Source: Tenacibaculum tangerinum (GTDB taxonomy: Bacteria; Bacteroidota; Bacteroidia; Flavobacteriales; Flavobacteriaceae). From it: a stretch of 64,000 nucleotides of DNA. Both the position numbers and the translations under genes were made by a program. Shown here piece by piece: positions 34,851 through 45,086 of the stretch. Numbering within the stretch: the first letter of the stretch is position 1; each line of letters opens with the position of its first letter. The notes below the pieces were generated by a model. The model had not been told where the DNA came from. It did no database searches and saw only the letters and a program-made list of their open reading frames with translations. The DNA is taken from contig NZ_CP122539.1 of assembly GCF_029853675.1 (NCBI RefSeq), forward strand, positions 1,295,001-1,359,000, given 5' to 3'.

Positions 34851-36728
34851 CACCGCTCTAAAAATATTGACCCATTATTGGGGACACCCTTCTTTTAGAG
34901 AACCTCAACAAGAAATTATTACCTCAGTTTTAAACAATAAAAACGTTGTTGCCTTACTACCCACTGGTGGCGGAAAATCGATTTGTTTTCAAATACCTGC
35001 ATTGGTTAAAGACGGAGTTTGTATTGTTGTTTCTCCTTTAATTGCCCTGATGGAAGATCAAGTTTCTAACTTAATTCAGAAAGGTATCAAAGCAACCCTG
35101 CTACCATCAGGAAGTACACAAGATGAAATGATAACGCTTTTTGATAATATCAGATTTGGAAACATCAAGTTTTTATACATTTCGCCCGAACGACTACAAT
35201 CACAATTTATTCAAGAAAAAATAAAACAACTACATGTAAATTTAATTGCGATTGATGAAGCGCATTGTATTTCGGAATGGGGACATGATTTTCGACCTTC
35301 TTATCGAAATATTACCATTTTAAAAGAGCTCCAACCAGCGGCTCCAGTAATTGCATTGACGGCTACCGCTACCCAAAAAGTAATTACAGACATTGTTTCT
35401 TCTCTTGAATTAGAGAACCCAACCCTATTTCGAAAGTCATTTTTTAGAGAAAATTTGGCTTATCAAGTAATAAAAACAGAAGACAAACTCGGTAAACTAA
35501 ATCAGATTTTTACCAAAACAAAAGCCCCTGCAATCGTATATGTAAATACACGAAAGAAAACGCAAGAAATTAGCCGTTATTTGAATGCGCAGGGGTACAA
35601 AAGTTCTTTTTATCATGGCGGACTTTCTACTATAAAAAAAAAACTCGCCTTTGATAACTGGATGTCTGAAAAAACACCCATTATGGTTGCCACCAATGCC
35701 TTTGGTATGGGAATCGACAAACCCAATGTTCGTCTCGTAGTTCATTTAAACGTACCTTCTTCTATTGAAAACTATATTCAAGAAGCGGGTCGTGGCGGAC
35801 GTGATGGAGTGAAGTCTTTTGCTGTTATGCTAACCAATAATAGCGATATTTCTTTGAGCAGTACATTGCTAGAAAAATCTTTACCTTCTATTCAAGAAGT
35901 AAAAACTGTACATCAAAAACTATATCAATATGTGCAAATTGCAAAAGGAGAATTGGTAGAAACTGGGTTTGATTTTAACTTTTTAGACTTTTGCAATCAA
36001 TACCAATTTATTCCTAACAAAACCTTCACGACACTTCAAATACTCAACAATAACGGAATTATAGAACTCAACCATAACTTCCAGCAAAAATCTACCATTC
36101 AGTTTTTAGCTTCAAGTACGAAAGTGATAGCACATGCAACTAAAAATACTACCGTTAAAAACTTTATTCAACAAATTTTGCGTATGTATGGTGGTATTTT
36201 TGAAACCCCTGTAAAGATTGATGAGTTTTATATTGCCAAGAAGCTAGGCACGACTTCTTGGTTTGTGATTGATACTTTAGAAAAATTGGCTCAGAAAGAA
36301 TTGATTGCGTATACCAAAGCTACGAATAATGCGGAACTCTTCTTTTTACAACCTAGAGAAGATGACAAAACCATCAATCGAATCGCTGCCAATATCAAAC
36401 AATACATTCAACAAAAAAAGAAAAAAATACTGATTTACTTCATTTCATAGAAAACAACTCCGTTTGTAGAAGCATCCAATTGCTTTCGTATTTTAATGAA
36501 ACACAATCTCAAAACTGCAGAATGTGTGATGTTTGTTTACAAAAAAAACAAGTTTTTACGTCATCAGTAAACGATATATTACTACTAATTCAGAAGCATA
36601 AAAGTTTAACAGTTGCTGAAATAAGCTCGTTATTAAATGACACAGAAGCAAACATTTTAATACTTTTGCGTCAACTTCTTGCTGAAGAAAAAATACAGAC
36701 AAAAAACAATAAATACTTTTTAGAATAA
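34843..36728 (+). CDS. recQ: ATP-dependent DNA helicase RecQ, apparent frameshift near the 3' end
   Basis: Frame 34843-36450 holds the helicase core (LPTGGGKSICFQIPAL, IDEAHCISEWGHDFRPSY, ALTATATQKV, YIQEAGRGGRDG) and part of the RecQ C-terminal domain, then stops. Sequence from about 36415 in the -1 frame continues the protein: DLLHFIENNSVCRSIQLLSY and NCRMCDVC, the Cys4 zinc motif, ending at 36728. The shift lies in A7-G-A7 at 36413-36427, which includes the heptamer A AAA AAG in phase. One missing A would restore 628 codons. Either an indel or programmed slippage; both halves were kept under selection for the zinc site. Confidence 0.85.
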
Positions 36729-37673
36729 ATGAGAGATTTACGCATCGTTTTTATGGGAACTCCCGATTTTGCTACCACTATTTTACAGCATTTGGTGGAG
36801 AATGATTACAATGTAGTCGGAGTTATCACTGCACCAGACAAACCTGCGGGTAGAGGTCGTAAACTGAATGAATCTGCTGTAAAAAAATATGCAATTTCTC
36901 AACATTTGCCTGTTTTACAACCAAGAAACTTAAAAAGCGACGATTTTCAAGAGCAATTACAAAATTGGAATGCTAACTTACAAGTGGTGGTGGCGTTTAG
37001 GATGTTGCCCAAATCGGTTTGGGCAATGCCCGAATACGGTACTTTCAACTTACATGCCTCTCTACTACCAGAATATCGAGGTGCCGCCCCTATTAACTGG
37101 GTAATTATCAAAGGTGAAACCAAAACAGGAGTTACCACCTTTTTTATTGATGATAAAATTGATACTGGCGAAATTATTTTACAAAAAGAAGTTGCCATTA
37201 AAGAAGATGAAACGGTTGGTGAATTGCACGACAAACTCATGTATTTGGGTGCTGATTTGGTAGCAGAAACTATCGATTTGATTGCCCAAGGTAATGTTGC
37301 AACCATGAAACAACCAGAATTAGAAGAAAAATCAGCACCAAAATTATATCCGCATAACTGTAAAATAGATTGGTCTTTACCTCTAGATGACATTTACAAC
37401 CACATACGTGGGCTAAACCCATACCCTGCCGCTTGGACGACTATAATAAATGGCAATCATGAGGTTGCTGCTAAACTGTATAAGGTAAGTAAAGAGTTTA
37501 CCAATCACAATCTTGAAATCGGTCGTATTATAAGCTCTAAAAAAGAGTTAAAAATAGCGGTTACTGATGGTTACCTAAATATTCATCAAATTAAAATTTC
37601 TGGTAAAAAATTAATGGATGCGCAAAGCTTGCTTAATGGTTATCAATTCGAAGCGGGAGCAAAAGTGCTGTAG
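36729..37673 (+). CDS. fmt: Methionyl-tRNA formyltransferase
   Basis: 314 residues. Formylates initiator Met-tRNA. Visible: RIVFMGTPDFA, APDKPAGRGRK, and the active region FNLHASLLPEYRGAAPINWVI with GETKTGVTTFFID. C-terminal OB-like domain follows. Starts right after the recQ stop, so translationally linked. Confidence 0.95.
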   Translation: MRDLRIVFMGTPDFATTILQHLVENDYNVVGVITAPDKPAGRGRKLNESAVKKYAISQHLPVLQPRNLKSDDFQEQLQNWNANLQVVVAFRMLPKSVWAMPEYGTFNLHASLLPEYRGAAPINWVIIKGETKTGVTTFFIDDKIDTGEIILQKEVAIKEDETVGELHDKLMYLGADLVAETIDLIAQGNVATMKQPELEEKSAPKLYPHNCKIDWSLPLDDIYNHIRGLNPYPAAWTTIINGNHEVAAKLYKVSKEFTNHNLEIGRIISSKKELKIAVTDGYLNIHQIKISGKKLMDAQSLLNGYQFEAGAKVL

Positions 37674-37776
37674 CCCTTTATCTATAAGGTTTAAGCGATT
37701 TTCGTAAAAAACACAAGTGGTTATTAACAATTCAAAGTAATTTATTAACAAAAGCATCTTTTTTTAAGGTCAAATC

Positions 37777-37806
37777 TTGCACAATCCCGCATTCCGTCTA
37801 TATTTG
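37777..37806 (+). promoter_or_regulatory. Promoter of the HU gene (TTG-N19-TATATTTG)
   Basis: -33 TTG at 37777-37779 and -7 TATATTTG at 37799-37806, exact Bacteroidetes consensus and spacing, 52 bases before the start codon. Confidence 0.75.
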
Positions 37807-37857
37807 TTGAGCTATTGAAGCAAAAAATATTAATTAATTTTAAAATCTATTCAAATT

Positions 37858-38130
37858 ATGAACAAATCAGATTTAATCGATGCAATGGCTGCTGACGCAG
37901 GAATTTCAAAAGCTGCTGCTAAAGCTGCATTAGACTCTTTAACTGATAATGTAACTAAAACTCTTAAGAAAGGTGATAAGGTTGCTTTAGTAGGATGGGG
38001 AACATGGTCTGTTTCTAAGAGAGCTGCTAGAACTGGTAGAAATCCTCAAACTGGAAAAGAAATTAAAATCGCTGCTAAAAATGTAGTTAAATTTAAAGCA
38101 GGTGCAGGTTTAAGCAATTCAGTAAACTAA
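37858..38130 (+). CDS. hup: HU family DNA-binding protein
   Basis: 90 residues, normal HU length. [26 protein letters not shown] helix pair, [24 protein letters not shown] arm with the conserved NPQTG, and [13 protein letters not shown] end. Nucleoid-associated architectural protein. Preceded by a strong consensus promoter and followed by a perfect terminator, so a single-gene unit. Confidence 0.95.
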   Translation: MNKSDLIDAMAADAGISKAAAKAALDSLTDNVTKTLKKGDKVALVGWGTWSVSKRAARTGRNPQTGKEIKIAAKNVVKFKAGAGLSNSVN

Positions 38131-38154
38131 TATTTTCCACGAAACATATTTTTA

Positions 38155-38192
38155 CAAACGGTATTTAGGCAACTAAATACCGTTTTTTTATA
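38155..38192 (+). terminator. Rho-independent terminator of HU
   Basis: Perfect 12-bp stem AACGGTATTTAG / CTAAATACCGTT with GCAA loop, then a T run. Confidence 0.9.
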
Positions 38193-38249
38193 CACCTGTG
38201 TCACAAAAAAGAAATACTGATGTCTGTTATATAGAAATTAAAACCATTT

Positions 38250-39023
38250 ATGATGAAAAATATAGTTACTATTATCACACTTTTCTTCTGCTTTTCGGCT
38301 GCTGTTGCACAAAAAACCGTAAACGCAGCAGATATTATGAGAGACGTTAAAAACGGCAAAGCCGTAGAAATTTCAAATGCTACGATTGAAGGGGTATTGG
38401 ATTTTACCTTTATGAACGAGGCATTGCCCAAATTACCTAAAAGAAAAGGTTGGTGGAATAATGGAGGATCCAATACTATTGAAAAACAAATTACCGATAA
38501 AATTTCTTTTGTAAACTGTGTTTTTATCGACGATGTACTAGCCTATATTCCCGATGAGAAAAGTGGTTATACATTTATAGCTAATTTTGAAGATATTGTG
38601 GTGTTTACAGAGTGTACTTTCGAGCAAAAAGCAATGTTTAAGTATTCTGATTTTGAACGGAATACTGATTTTTCAACCTCAAAATTTAAAGGCGACTCTA
38701 CCTTTAAATATGCTGAATTTGACAGAGACATCACGTTTAAAAACACCTTGTTTGAAGAACCTGCTACGTTTAAGTATGCCAAATTTAACCGTTTTGTAAG
38801 CTTTCAAAACTCAGTTTTTAATGAAAGTGCTATTTTTAAATACACCGAATTTAAAGACGGAGTATCGTTTAGAAATGTAAAATTTGAAGAAGACTTAAAC
38901 ATCAAATACACCAAAGTATCGGGTGAATTCGATATTACAGGAATGGAAGTCGCTTTTGATATCGACTCAAAATACACGAAAATAAACGGTAAAAGTTTTA
39001 ATAAGTACTTGTTAAAAAGATAA
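38250..39023 (+). CDS. Exported pentapeptide-like repeat protein
   Basis: 257 residues. Signal peptide ending SAAVAQ, then repeated FK(Y/N)x(E/D)F blocks such as TFKYAEFDRDITF and ATFKYAKFNRFVSF, predicting a beta-helix. Second gene of this kind in the window, but here exported. Function not known. Confidence 0.8.
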   Translation: MMKNIVTIITLFFCFSAAVAQKTVNAADIMRDVKNGKAVEISNATIEGVLDFTFMNEALPKLPKRKGWWNNGGSNTIEKQITDKISFVNCVFIDDVLAYIPDEKSGYTFIANFEDIVVFTECTFEQKAMFKYSDFERNTDFSTSKFKGDSTFKYAEFDRDITFKNTLFEEPATFKYAKFNRFVSFQNSVFNESAIFKYTEFKDGVSFRNVKFEEDLNIKYTKVSGEFDITGMEVAFDIDSKYTKINGKSFNKYLLKR

Positions 39024-39053
39024 TCGCTATTGAAAACTTAAACCAATAAAACA

Positions 39054-39086
39054 AACCGTCTAAAATTACTTTTAGGCGGCTTTTTG
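39054..39086. terminator. Bidirectional hairpin terminator
   Basis: Stem CCGTCTAAAA / TTTTAGGCGG (one G-T pair) with a short loop and flanking A/T runs, between convergent genes. Confidence 0.85.
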
Positions 39087-40256
39087 TTAGTCTTCTACTA
39101 GGTTCTTCTTAGCTTTCTTACTACCCTCGTACAACTCATATTTTACGAAACGACAATCTAAATCGGCATTTTTCAACGGAATTCTTTTCGACGTTCGTAA
39201 ACCCACGTGTTTTAACGCTTGAATATCCGAAGTAATTAACCAAGCAGTTGAGTTCGGATAGTTATTCTTTAAGGTATCCCCTATTTTTCTATAAAACTCT
39301 GCTACATCAATATTCAAACGCTCTCCGTAAGGCGGATTGAATAAAATTGTCGTTTTTCCAAACACCTCTTTTTTAGAATTAAAGAAATTAACGTGATGTA
39401 CCCCTATAAACTCTTCTAAGTTGGCATTGATAATATTTTGCTGTGCTTTTCTTACCGCAGATGGTGCCTTATCAAATCCCATAATCTTAAAGTGTGAACT
39501 TCGGATTTTTTTCAACAGCGAATCTTGAATAATAAAGTATAAATCTTCATCGTAATCGTTCCAGCTCTCAAAAGCAAAATGTTTGCGATTGATATTAGCA
39601 GGAATCTGATTGGCAATCATCGCTGCTTCTATCAAAATCGTTCCAGAACCGCACATTGGGTCAATAAAGTTTTCTTCCCCCTTATATCCTGAAAGTAAAA
39701 CCAACCCCGCTGCCAAGACCTCATTAATCGGGGCGATATTCGTAGCACTACGATAACCGCGTTTGTGCAACGACTCGCCAGAAGAATCTAACGAAATAGT
39801 CAACCACTCCTTATGAATGTGAATGTGCACTTTTACATCTGGGTATTTTAAATCTACATTCGGACGCTTTTTATATTTGTGCATAAAATAATCAGCAATA
39901 GCATCCTTCGACTTTAAACTAATATAATGTGAGTTTGAGGTAAAATTATTTGAGTTTACCACTGCTCCAATGGCAAACGTACCGTCTACCCCTAAAAAAC
40001 GTTCCCATTTTACACGCTGAATAGCTTCGTATAAATCTTCTTCATCAAAAATTTTACTGCGTTTAATCGGTTTTAAAATACGAATGGCAGTACGCAAGGC
40101 AATATTCGCTTTGTACATAAATCCTTTGTCTCCTCTAAAAGCAACGCTTCTAATCCCCTCCTTCACGTCCATCGCTCCTAGTTGACGCAATTCGTCTGCT
40201 AAAACTGCCTCTAAACCTGCCATGGTAATAGCAGTCATTTTAAAATCTTTTTCCAT
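39087..40256 (-). CDS. THUMP-domain class I rRNA methyltransferase (RlmL/YpsC-like)
   Basis: 389 residues. N-terminal THUMP region, then RGYRSATNIAPINEVLAAGLV, FIDPMCGSGTILIEAAMIA and the catalytic NPPYGERL (NPPY motif). Methylates 23S rRNA guanine in relatives. Met at 40256 is preferred over 40274 (MKFYSY). Confidence 0.85.
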   Translation of the reverse strand: MEKDFKMTAITMAGLEAVLADELRQLGAMDVKEGIRSVAFRGDKGFMYKANIALRTAIRILKPIKRSKIFDEEDLYEAIQRVKWERFLGVDGTFAIGAVVNSNNFTSNSHYISLKSKDAIADYFMHKYKKRPNVDLKYPDVKVHIHIHKEWLTISLDSSGESLHKRGYRSATNIAPINEVLAAGLVLLSGYKGEENFIDPMCGSGTILIEAAMIANQIPANINRKHFAFESWNDYDEDLYFIIQDSLLKKIRSSHFKIMGFDKAPSAVRKAQQNIINANLEEFIGVHHVNFFNSKKEVFGKTTILFNPPYGERLNIDVAEFYRKIGDTLKNNYPNSTAWLITSDIQALKHVGLRTSKRIPLKNADLDCRFVKYELYEGSKKAKKNLVED

Positions 40257-40346
40257 GTAACTGTAAAATTTCACTGCAAAAGTACAGTTAATTTTGGGTT
40301 GTTATGAATCTTTTCTACTTTGAATCTAAAAAACGTAAGTTTTGTG

Positions 40347-40354
40347 TATTTTTG
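40347..40354 (+). promoter_or_regulatory. -7 box TATTTTTG of methyltransferase/ZIP operon
   Basis: TAnnTTTG match 15 bases before the ATG at 40369. Confidence 0.45.
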
Positions 40355-40368
40355 CAGACCTTAGCCTT

Positions 40369-41094
40369 ATGAATACAACAGATTGGTTTACTTCATGGTT
40401 TAATACGCCATACTATCATATATTATACAAGCATAGAAACGATGCCGATGCACAATTTTTTATGCGAAATATTACTTCTTTTTTACAATTACCGAAATCG
40501 AGTACCATTGTCGATTTACCCTGCGGAAAAGGACGCCATTCGGTGTATTTAAACTCGTTGGGCTATGATGTGGTTGGGGGTGATTTAAGCAAAAACAGCA
40601 TTGCGTATGCCAAGCAATTTGAAAATGACACCCTTCATTTTGAGGTTTGGGATATGCGTAAAACTATCGAAGGTAGATACGATGCCATTTTTAATTTATT
40701 TACCAGTTTTGGGTATTTTGAAGATGATGAAGAAGACATTGCCGTTTTGAGAAATATTAAAAACGGACTCAAAGAAAATGGTGTTTTTGTGTTGGATTTT
40801 TTAAATGTTGAAAAAGTAAAAAATACGCTCGTAAAAGAAGAAGTAAAAACCATTGATGGTATCGAATTCAACATTCAAAAAGAAATTAAAGACGGATTTA
40901 TCTTAAAACACATTTCTTTTTTTGCTGATGGAAAAGCACACTCCTATACCGAACGCGTAAAATTCTTAACTTTAGAGAAGCTACAATCGTATTTTGATCG
41001 TGTTGGTTTCAAAATAACAGAAATCTTTGGCGATTATCAGCTAAACGCATTTAATGCATCATTGTCTGACCGTTTAATTATTGTTGCCAAATGA
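40369..41094 (+). CDS. Class I SAM-dependent methyltransferase
   Basis: 241 residues. Motif I VDLPCGKGRHSVYL with GGDLSKNSIAYA and FNLFTSFGYF. Family typical of small-molecule methyltransferases; substrate unknown. Starts right after TATTTTTG-type promoter and overlaps the ZIP gene by 4 bases (ATGA). Confidence 0.85.
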   Translation: MNTTDWFTSWFNTPYYHILYKHRNDADAQFFMRNITSFLQLPKSSTIVDLPCGKGRHSVYLNSLGYDVVGGDLSKNSIAYAKQFENDTLHFEVWDMRKTIEGRYDAIFNLFTSFGYFEDDEEDIAVLRNIKNGLKENGVFVLDFLNVEKVKNTLVKEEVKTIDGIEFNIQKEIKDGFILKHISFFADGKAHSYTERVKFLTLEKLQSYFDRVGFKITEIFGDYQLNAFNASLSDRLIIVAK

Positions 41095-41768
41095 GTTATG
41101 TATTGCTAATTATGGGGGTTTTAGTGGGTATTTTATTCGTTTTTACGTTAAAACCCGGCCACAACTTCGTTCGTTTATTATTGGCATTTAGTGGTGCGTA
41201 TTTACTTTCGGTTACTATTTTACATTTACTACCCGAAGTATACCAACATGCTGAGGATACCAAACTCATTGGTATCTTAATTTTGGTAGGTATCATTATT
41301 CAATCGGTATTGGAGTCATTTTCTAAGGGTGCTGAACACGGCCATATCCATTTGCATTCCGACTCGTCTAAGTTTCCGTGGTTGCTTTTTGTGAGTTTGT
41401 GTATTCATGCGTTTTCTGAAGGATTGCCTATACATCATTCAGATGACAATTTGTTATGGGCGATTGTCGTTCATAAAATACCCATTGCCATCGTTTTAAC
41501 TACCTTTTTGCTACACGCAAACTATTCAAAAAAAACAATTTTTCTCTTTGTAACGGTCTTTGCGCTGATGAGTCCTTTAGGAATGTTGGCTTCAGATAAA
41601 CTTCCTATTATTGAAGAATACCATACCGAAATCACTGCTGTAATTATTGGTGTGTTTTTACATATTTCAACGATTATTCTTTTTGAAAGCACCGAAAACC
41701 ACAAGTTTAACTACCAAAAGTTTGTGGCTATTATTTTAGGGGTTTTACTAACGATTTTTACGTTATAA
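41091..41768 (+). CDS. ZIP family metal transporter
   Basis: 225 residues, about eight hydrophobic segments. HAFSEGLPIHH (TM4) and VVHKIPIAIVLTTFLLH (TM5) carry the metal-site His/Glu residues. A His-rich loop (HGHIHLHSDSS) lies between. Imports Zn or other divalent metals in relatives. Translation is coupled to the preceding gene by ATGA overlap. Confidence 0.85.
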   Translation: MSYVLLIMGVLVGILFVFTLKPGHNFVRLLLAFSGAYLLSVTILHLLPEVYQHAEDTKLIGILILVGIIIQSVLESFSKGAEHGHIHLHSDSSKFPWLLFVSLCIHAFSEGLPIHHSDDNLLWAIVVHKIPIAIVLTTFLLHANYSKKTIFLFVTVFALMSPLGMLASDKLPIIEEYHTEITAVIIGVFLHISTIILFESTENHKFNYQKFVAIILGVLLTIFTL

Positions 41769-41797
41769 TTTGTTTCCTTATCTTTAAGTAGTTTAAA

Positions 41798-41815
41798 ATA
41801 CCTAGTTGTAGGTAA
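41798..41815. promoter_or_regulatory. Putative NarL-type operator, upstream
   Basis: TACCTAG-TT-GTAGGTA palindrome (core TACCTA / TAGGTA) 58-76 bases before the lipoprotein start. A second copy lies between the kinase and regulator genes. The 7-2-7 layout and TACYY-like half-sites fit NarL/FixJ-family binding. Confidence 0.6.
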
Positions 41816-41873
41816 CTATACCAGTGCTTCTTTTTCTGAAATTTGGAGGAGTATTAACTAAAAAAACTTTATT

Positions 41874-42521
41874 ATGAAGAACAGTATTTTTTTAACTGCC
41901 TTAGTATCTATATTACTTTGCTCATGTAATAGTAATCCTTCAAAAAAGCCTATTGATTCTACCAATTTAACAGTATACAAAAAGGGTAAAAAACCTAGAA
42001 AAATAAATGCCAAAGAAAAACAAACATACAAACGTCAACTAGAAATAGTACAAGGTGACAAAGATTTCAGCTACTTTGATAAAGACACACAAGATTCAAT
42101 TGTTTTAAGAATTCCAGTAGCTAGCGACAAATATAGATTACACAATATTTATAATGTAAGTAATGGCAATCACAAAGGTATTCTTGTGATTATATCGGAT
42201 AGTACTAGAAATAGAATTTGTGAAATTACAGAAAGAACACATATAATTGATACTACAGTATTTGCTCATAAGCTGAAACACTTTAAAACTAAATCATCTC
42301 TTAATTTGAAGAAGAATGATTTTTTAAGTGTTTTCGTTTTTAACGACTATATACCTGATTTCAAAAAAGACTCCTTAAAATATATTAATCGACATCATGA
42401 TGCGCTACTAGATCTAAATTTCATTTGGGGTTGTGAAAATTCACTTTTTGAAGATATGTTTGATCCTACAATAAAAAAGCCCAAAGAAACTGGTGGCGGA
42501 GTTATTGTTTCATTTCCTTAA
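41874..42521 (+). CDS. Lipoprotein of unknown function
   Basis: 215 residues. Lipobox LLCSC, Lys-rich linker, then a globular domain with FSYFDKDTQDSIVLRIPVAS and FNDYIPDFKKDSLKY. Not recognised. Two bases from the kinase gene, so it is the first gene of the signalling operon and may be its sensor partner or target. Confidence 0.7.
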   Translation: MKNSIFLTALVSILLCSCNSNPSKKPIDSTNLTVYKKGKKPRKINAKEKQTYKRQLEIVQGDKDFSYFDKDTQDSIVLRIPVASDKYRLHNIYNVSNGNHKGILVIISDSTRNRICEITERTHIIDTTVFAHKLKHFKTKSSLNLKKNDFLSVFVFNDYIPDFKKDSLKYINRHHDALLDLNFIWGCENSLFEDMFDPTIKKPKETGGGVIVSFP

Positions 42522-42523
42522 AA

Positions 42524-44224
42524 ATGAAATTGTTTAACAAATATTTACTAAAAGGGTTTATACTTTTTTTTTGTACAAACCCACTTTTTTTGTTTAACAT
42601 CTATTCTCAAAATAGAGTAGAGGAATCTGCTAATTATTTTTTTAATGAGGGCATTAATTACTCATATCAAAACAAAGCAGATTTAGCGTATAAAAATTTC
42701 ATAAAAGCCCTTGAAATATATGAGAATAAAGACATGAAAGATAGTGTAGCTGAGTGTAATTTAAAGATTTTCTCCTTGATTGATGCTCAATCAAATAACC
42801 CCATAGACCCACTACTATACTTAACCAAATATAATAATTACGCTATTAAATCAAATGATACAGTCAAGCAAATTATTGCTAATGCTTACTTTGCCTCCTA
42901 TTACTTCCAAAAAGATTTCAAAAAGGCTGATAAATTTTATAAAAAGGGATTAGAACAATCAAAATTAATCAAAAACGAGTTATTTCAGGCTAACTTTTAT
43001 ACCAATTTAGGAGCATTACAAAATGAATATGACACTATACTTGATCTTGGCAATCATAGAAAAGCGATTGAAATATATGAAAAATTAAAGATTAATGATA
43101 AACTATTTTCAGCTTACTTGAATATAGCTGAACACTTTCACCTAAAGAAGTCATACAAAAAAGCTATTGAATACTTAAAAAAAGCACAAACCACCAACAC
43201 AAAACGTTACAACAAAAATTTATCAAAAAAGCTATATGAACGTTTGGCATTAAACTATCAATCCAATAATCAATATAAACTTGCTAATAACTACTTTATA
43301 AAACTTGATTCCATAAAAGAACTTTTAAATAATAGTAAACAAAATATTGAAATTTCAAGAATTAAAGAAAAATACGATAATGAGAAATTAAGAGCAGACA
43401 ATCTTGAAATAGAATCAAAAATAAAACAAAACCGTAACCTTTTCTACGGCACCTTAGCTTTCTTAATTTTAGGGGGAACTATCGGCTTATTAACACTAAA
43501 AAATGCTCGTAAAAAACGCTTGTTGGCAGAGCAACAACAAGCATTGGAACAACAAAAAAACCTGACCTTACTCAAAGAGCAAGAAATCAATACCATTAAT
43601 GCCATGATTGACGGTCAGGAAAAAGAACGCATTCGTATTGCCGAAGATTTGCACGATAATATAGGGAGTGTATTAGCGACGTTAAAATTACACTTTGAAA
43701 ACTTAAAACTCAACCGAGAAAAGAAACATTTTAATCAGGAAGAATTGTACGAAAAAACCGAAAAACTGATTGACGAAACTTACTTGAAAGTCCGAAATAT
43801 AGCCCATGCTAAAAATGCAGGTGTGCTTGCCAACAAAGGATTGCTAACTGCTGTGAAACTGATGGCTGAAAAAATTTCGGACGCCAATAAAATGACCATT
43901 CATGTGCACGACTTCGGACTGGATAAAAGGCTAGAAAATAATATGGAAATTACAGTATTTCGAATTATTCAAGAACTCGTTACCAATATCATCAAACATG
44001 CTGAGGCTACCGAAGCGACTATCAATATTGCTTTGTACGACCACAACTTAAATATCATTGTAGAAGATAATGGAAATGGGTTCGATCCACAAGAAATAAG
44101 ATTAGAAGATGGTATAGGACTCGGTTCCATAGAAAAAAGAATTGCACACCTCAACGGAAATTTAGAAATTGACTCAACCCTTGGGAAGGGAACGACCATC
44201 ATTATGGATATTCCCATAACCTAA
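42524..44224 (+). CDS. TPR-containing sensor histidine kinase (HisKA_3)
   Basis: 566 residues. Signal-like N terminus, TPR repeats through about residue 290 (LAYKNFIKALEIYE, YKKAIEYLKKAQ), one TM segment near 305-325, coiled linker, then dimerisation H-box ERIRIAEDLHDNIGSVLATLK (His377) and HATPase with VEDNGNGFDP and GIGLGSIEKRI. Phosphorylates the downstream NarL-type regulator by context. Signal unknown. Confidence 0.9.
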   Translation: MKLFNKYLLKGFILFFCTNPLFLFNIYSQNRVEESANYFFNEGINYSYQNKADLAYKNFIKALEIYENKDMKDSVAECNLKIFSLIDAQSNNPIDPLLYLTKYNNYAIKSNDTVKQIIANAYFASYYFQKDFKKADKFYKKGLEQSKLIKNELFQANFYTNLGALQNEYDTILDLGNHRKAIEIYEKLKINDKLFSAYLNIAEHFHLKKSYKKAIEYLKKAQTTNTKRYNKNLSKKLYERLALNYQSNNQYKLANNYFIKLDSIKELLNNSKQNIEISRIKEKYDNEKLRADNLEIESKIKQNRNLFYGTLAFLILGGTIGLLTLKNARKKRLLAEQQQALEQQKNLTLLKEQEINTINAMIDGQEKERIRIAEDLHDNIGSVLATLKLHFENLKLNREKKHFNQEELYEKTEKLIDETYLKVRNIAHAKNAGVLANKGLLTAVKLMAEKISDANKMTIHVHDFGLDKRLENNMEITVFRIIQELVTNIIKHAEATEATINIALYDHNLNIIVEDNGNGFDPQEIRLEDGIGLGSIEKRIAHLNGNLEIDSTLGKGTTIIMDIPIT

Positions 44225-44227
44225 ACA

Positions 44228-44245
44228 ATACCTAGTGTTAGGTAT
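44228..44245. promoter_or_regulatory. Putative NarL-type operator, before the regulator gene
   Basis: ATACCTA-GTGT-TAGGTAT, perfect 7-bp arms; also TACCTAG-TG-TTAGGTA in 7-2-7 form, just after the kinase stop and 47 bases before the regulator start. Pairs with the copy at 41798. Confidence 0.6.
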
Positions 44246-44291
44246 AGATTTCCTTATCGCATTTAGTATCTTTGATAAAACTGGTAGTATT

Positions 44292-44933
44292 ATGATAACA
44301 ATCGCCATGGCAGAAGACCATCAAATTTTAATTGATGGCGTTACTTCTTTTTTTGAGTATGATGAAGATATCAATATTATTGGTACCGTAAATAACGGAG
44401 AAGACTTACTAAAGCTCGTCCGTTTAAAACAACCCAAATTGGTCATTACCGATATTCGAATGCCTAAAATGGATGGTATTCAAGCTACGAAACATATTAA
44501 ATCGGAGTTTCCGCATATAAAAGTCTTGGCCTTAACCATGTTCGACCAACCCGAAGCAATTAAGCAAATGTTAGATGCTGGCGCTTCTGGCTATTTGTTA
44601 AAAAATTCTGGTATTAAAATGCTATCGAAAGCCATTATAGCTGTTGCCAATGGCGATACTTTTTTCGACCCTAACGTCGCTTTTAATTTTATGAATGATT
44701 ACCTAGATGAAAATGTGACTATAGGAAAGGCGGAAAAAGTAATCTTATCGAATCGGGAAAAAGAAATCTTACAACTCATCGCCAACGGAAATACCTCTAA
44801 AGAAATTGCCGACACCTTATTTATTGCTAAAACAACGGTAGACACCCACCGAAAAAACATGATTCGCAAATTGAATTTATCGAACGGTAATGAACTGGTG
44901 AAATATGCCGTAGAAAAGAAATATGATTTTTAG
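44292..44933 (+). CDS. NarL/FixJ family response regulator
   Basis: 213 residues. Receiver domain with VITDIRMPKMDG (phospho-Asp54) and GYLLKNSG, and a C-terminal LuxR-type HTH: LSNREKEILQLIANGNTSKEIADTLFIAKTTVDTH. The start MITIAMAEDHQ is used; 19 codons upstream include the operator. Probably autoregulated. Confidence 0.9.
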   Translation: MITIAMAEDHQILIDGVTSFFEYDEDINIIGTVNNGEDLLKLVRLKQPKLVITDIRMPKMDGIQATKHIKSEFPHIKVLALTMFDQPEAIKQMLDAGASGYLLKNSGIKMLSKAIIAVANGDTFFDPNVAFNFMNDYLDENVTIGKAEKVILSNREKEILQLIANGNTSKEIADTLFIAKTTVDTHRKNMIRKLNLSNGNELVKYAVEKKYDF

Positions 44934-45086
44934 TGCGTACGCTCACACTTCGCCATCACTTGGTTTTGCTGAATAACAACTGGATACTGTTATTACGAAC
45001 GTTATAGAGGAATCTTAAACAAAGAAGTTATAGATATCATCTAGAGTCACAAATACTCAATGATAAAATTTATCACACTTCGCTAC

